From: an uncultured Clostridia bacterium
GTDB taxonomy: Bacteria; Bacillota; Clostridia; TANB77; CAG-508
NCBI GenBank assembly: GCA_934149165.1
Contig: CAKPDY010000030.1
Location: forward strand, 1-17,406
Reading direction: 5' to 3'
Length of the DNA stretch: 17,406 nt
Positions 16,103 through 17,406 of this stretch are shown here, piece by piece. Positions within the stretch are counted from its first letter, which is position 1. Each line of letters opens with the position of its first letter. The position numbers and the translations under genes are program-made. The notes below the pieces were generated by a model. It saw only the letters and a list, made by a program, of their open reading frames with translations. It did no database searches and was not told where the DNA came from.

Positions 16103-16573
16103 TTAGAATTTATAATGTGCAAAAGCTTTATTAGCTTCAGCCATTCTATGCATATCTTCTTTCTTTTTAAATGCTCCACCATTTCCAGCAACAGCATCTA
16201 AAATTTCACCAGCTAATTTTTCAGACATAGTTTTTTCATGTCTATTTCTAGCATAAATAACTAACCATCTTAAACCTAATGTTTGTCTTCTTTCTGGTCT
16301 AATTTCGATTGGCACTTGGTATGTAGCACCACCAATTCTTCTAGCTTTAACCTCTAAAACTGGCATTACATTATTAAGTGCAGTTTCAAATACTTCTAAA
16401 GCATCTTTTTGCTCTTTTTCTTTTATGATATCAAATGCATCATAAACTATTTTTTGAGCAACTGTTTTCTTACCATCAAGCATAACATTGTTTATTAATT
16501 TTGTAACAACTTTGCTATTATATATTGGATCTGGTAAAACTTCTCTTTTTGCTATATATCCTTTTCTTGGCAC
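16103..16573 (-). CDS. rpsG: 30S ribosomal protein S7
   Basis: A primary assembly protein that nucleates the 3' major domain (head) of the 30S subunit. The N-terminus MPRKGYIAKREVLPDP, the central RRIGGATYQVP and RRQTLGLRWL blocks, and the C-terminal RMAEANKAFAHYKF are typical, and 156 residues is the normal length. The start is GTG (16571-16573), fixed by AAGGAGG eight bases upstream. It lies 159 bases after rpsL, and that spacer is strongly foldable. In E. coli, S7 represses its own operon by binding the rpsL-rpsG intercistronic RNA; a similar role for the spacer here is an inference. Confidence 0.97.
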   Translation of the reverse strand: MPRKGYIAKREVLPDPIYNSKVVTKLINNVMLDGKKTVAQKIVYDAFDIIKEKEQKDALEVFETALNNVMPVLEVKARRIGGATYQVPIEIRPERRQTLGLRWLVIYARNRHEKTMSEKLAGEILDAVAGNGGAFKKKEDMHRMAEANKAFAHYKF

Positions 16574-16598
16574 TATTCTTCCCTCCTTTTTATGATTT

Positions 16599-16727
16599 GA
16601 TACTTATTTCCTCAAGTATCATAAGGTACTCTGAAAAACTTAATGTTTTCCCGTATAGCACTATAATCTATTATTAATTTAAGTACCTTAAATTAGTAAG
16701 TTATTAGTACTATTTTTTACTAAATTT
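16599..16727 (-). promoter_or_regulatory. Structured rpsL-rpsG intercistronic region, candidate S7 control site
   Basis: Three consecutive stems can form in the mRNA. Bases 16690-16699 pair with 16717-16727 (10 bp, one bulge). TAAGGTACT at 16622-16630 pairs with 16682-16690 (9 bp) and closes a junction with inner hairpins at 16633-16650 and 16654-16665. GATACTT (16599-16605) pairs with AAGTATC (16614-16620), ten bases from the rpsG SD. The first two stems share only base 16690. E. coli S7 autoregulates through this interval; whether this RNA binds S7 is not shown. Confidence 0.45.
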
Positions 16728-16732
16728 CAATT

Positions 16733-17146
16733 TTATTTTTTAGGTTTTTTTGCTCCATATTTAGATCTAGCTTGCATTCTGTCTTTAACACCAGCTGTAT
16801 CTAATGTACCTCTTATAATATGGTATCTAACACCAGGTAAATCTTTTACCCTTCCTCCTCTTATTAAAACAACACTGTGTTCTTGTAAGTTATGTCCAAT
16901 ACCTGGAATATAAGAAGTTACTTCATAACCATTTGAAAGTCTAACTCTGGCTACTTTTCTTAAAGCTGAGTTTGGTTTCTTTGGTGTAACTGTTTTAACA
17001 ACTGTACAAACACCTCTTTTTTGTGGAGCTCTTTTATTTGTTGCTCTTTTTTTCATTGAGTTATAACCATGTTGTAAAGCTGGTGATTTTGATTTTGTTA
17101 TTCCAGTTTGTCTTCCTTTTCTTACTAATTGATTAATTGTTGGCAC
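16733..17146 (-). CDS. rpsL: 30S ribosomal protein S12
   Basis: The decoding-centre protein of the small subunit, which controls accuracy and is the site of streptomycin-resistance changes. MPTINQLVRKGR, TPKKPNSALRKVARVRL and GGRVKDLPGVRYH are all canonical; the lysines usually altered in resistant mutants are wild-type, and the aspartate that is methylthiolated in other bacteria is present in VKDLP. The 137-residue length fits Firmicutes. The start is GTG (17144-17146), selected by AGGAGGTG eight bases upstream. It heads the str operon, just behind a strong promoter and a 5' hairpin. Confidence 0.97.
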   Translation of the reverse strand: MPTINQLVRKGRQTGITKSKSPALQHGYNSMKKRATNKRAPQKRGVCTVVKTVTPKKPNSALRKVARVRLSNGYEVTSYIPGIGHNLQEHSVVLIRGGRVKDLPGVRYHIIRGTLDTAGVKDRMQARSKYGAKKPKK

Positions 17147-17154
17147 TTAAATTT

Positions 17155-17162
17155 CACCTCCT
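17155..17162 (-). promoter_or_regulatory. Shine-Dalgarno site selecting the rpsL GTG start
   Basis: AGGAGGTG is a near-perfect anti-SD match, eight bases before the GTG start. Confidence 0.85.
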
Positions 17163-17170
17163 AAATAATT

Positions 17171-17224
17171 ATATAAACCGTTAGACAATTGCCAGTTTTA
17201 GCAATTTTATCTAACGGTTTATAT
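17171..17224 (-). promoter_or_regulatory. 5'-terminal hairpin of the rpsL leader
   Basis: Bases 17171-17185 (ATATAAACCGTTAGA) and 17210-17224 are perfectly complementary over 15 bp. Inside, AATTGC (17187-17192) pairs with GCAATT (17201-17206) around an eight-base loop. The upstream arm overlaps the -10 box of the rpsL promoter. Transcription from that promoter should start within this arm, so the mRNA would begin with about 8-10 bp of the outer stem plus the inner stem. No T-run follows on the minus strand, which argues against an intrinsic terminator. Confidence 0.65.
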
Positions 17225-17251
17225 TTTATCATTTTTTTTACGATAAGTCAA
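17223..17251 (-). promoter_or_regulatory. Sigma-A-type promoter of the str operon
   Basis: On the minus strand this is TTGACT (17246-17251), 17 bases, TAAAAT (17223-17228). Both hexamers are one mismatch from consensus, and an A8 run lies in the spacer. The predicted start, near 17215-17218, leaves a leader of about 70 nt before rpsL. Confidence 0.8.
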
Positions 17252-17372
17252 TGAATTTTTTGATTTTTCTTATGACTTTATTTGCACTATTATCTTTCAC
17301 CTACTTCACTATCATCATATTTTTAAACAACCACCGTAGTTTGACATTTTTTTGAATATTTTAGATACATTT

Positions 17373-17400
17373 AAGCTTAGAACCATAAGCTTTTTATTTT
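17373..17400. terminator. Hairpin with T-tract near the right edge
   Basis: AAGCTTA (17373-17379) pairs with TAAGCTT (17386-17392) around GAACCA, followed on the plus strand by TTTATTTT. It looks like a short plus-strand terminator, yet no plus-strand gene ends here. On the minus strand, the direction of the genes, it lacks a T-tract. The upstream gene is outside the window, so its purpose is uncertain. Confidence 0.3.
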
Positions 17401-17406
17401 GTCAAT

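Noticed and set aside
15997..16197. Minus-strand frame overlapping the end of rpsG
   Set aside because: Its start lies inside rpsG in another frame, there is no SD, and the sequence matches nothing recognisable.
17340..17405. TTGACA hexamers on both strands near the right edge as extra promoters
   Set aside because: Neither has a convincing -10 at 16-18 bases, and the plus-strand one would start inside a hairpin with no gene after it.
1..17406. tRNA, rRNA, insertion sequence, prophage or defence genes
   Set aside because: No cloverleaf, rRNA segment, transposase, integrase or defence-type protein was seen; the genes are chromosomal housekeeping functions.

Overview
The window is very AT-rich, with clostridial-type Shine-Dalgarno sites (AGGAGG), A/T-ending codons and Gram-positive gene families. 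It most resembles the chromosome of an uncultured or gut-type clostridium. A SpoVB-like flippase and a BofC-like protein suggest a spore-forming ancestry. Assignment below the class level cannot be made by eye.

Layout. Bases 1-512 carry no convincing gene but hold nested inverted repeats, an A/C-rich tandem repeat and, at the very edge, a Shine-Dalgarno site for a minus-strand gene that starts just outside. Bases 513-1845 (+) are a SpoVB-like polytopic transporter gene broken by a one-base frameshift near 693. It ends in a long inverted repeat whose sequence also occurs upstream of the gene. Bases 1954-3921 (-) encode a topoisomerase III without a zinc-ribbon tail. Bases 4105-6993 (+) are a two-gene unit with its own sigma-A-type promoter, encoding a ClpE-like AAA+ unfoldase and the phosphatidylglycerophosphate synthase PgsA, closed by a clear terminator.

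From 7165 to the right edge every recognised gene is on the minus strand. The BofC-like membrane-anchored protein (7165-7731) sits behind a promoter that fits the forespore sigma-G consensus. It is followed to the right by ComEC (7841-10354) and a secreted SH3/NlpC-P60 peptidoglycan hydrolase (10457-11953). The classical str operon then runs rpsL, rpsG, fusA, tuf (17146 down to 12251), with a promoter upstream of rpsL and a terminator after tuf.

Most of the coding content is ordinary housekeeping: translation, topology, phospholipid synthesis, protein quality control, DNA uptake and wall turnover. I do not see a new defence or mobile system. The less ordinary material is non-coding. It comprises a structured rpsL leader whose hairpin overlaps the promoter -10 box, a heavily foldable rpsL-rpsG spacer, a row of perfect A/T palindromes before fusA, an 18-bp tandem repeat that re-creates a stop codon, and the repeat-flanked, frameshifted transporter gene.
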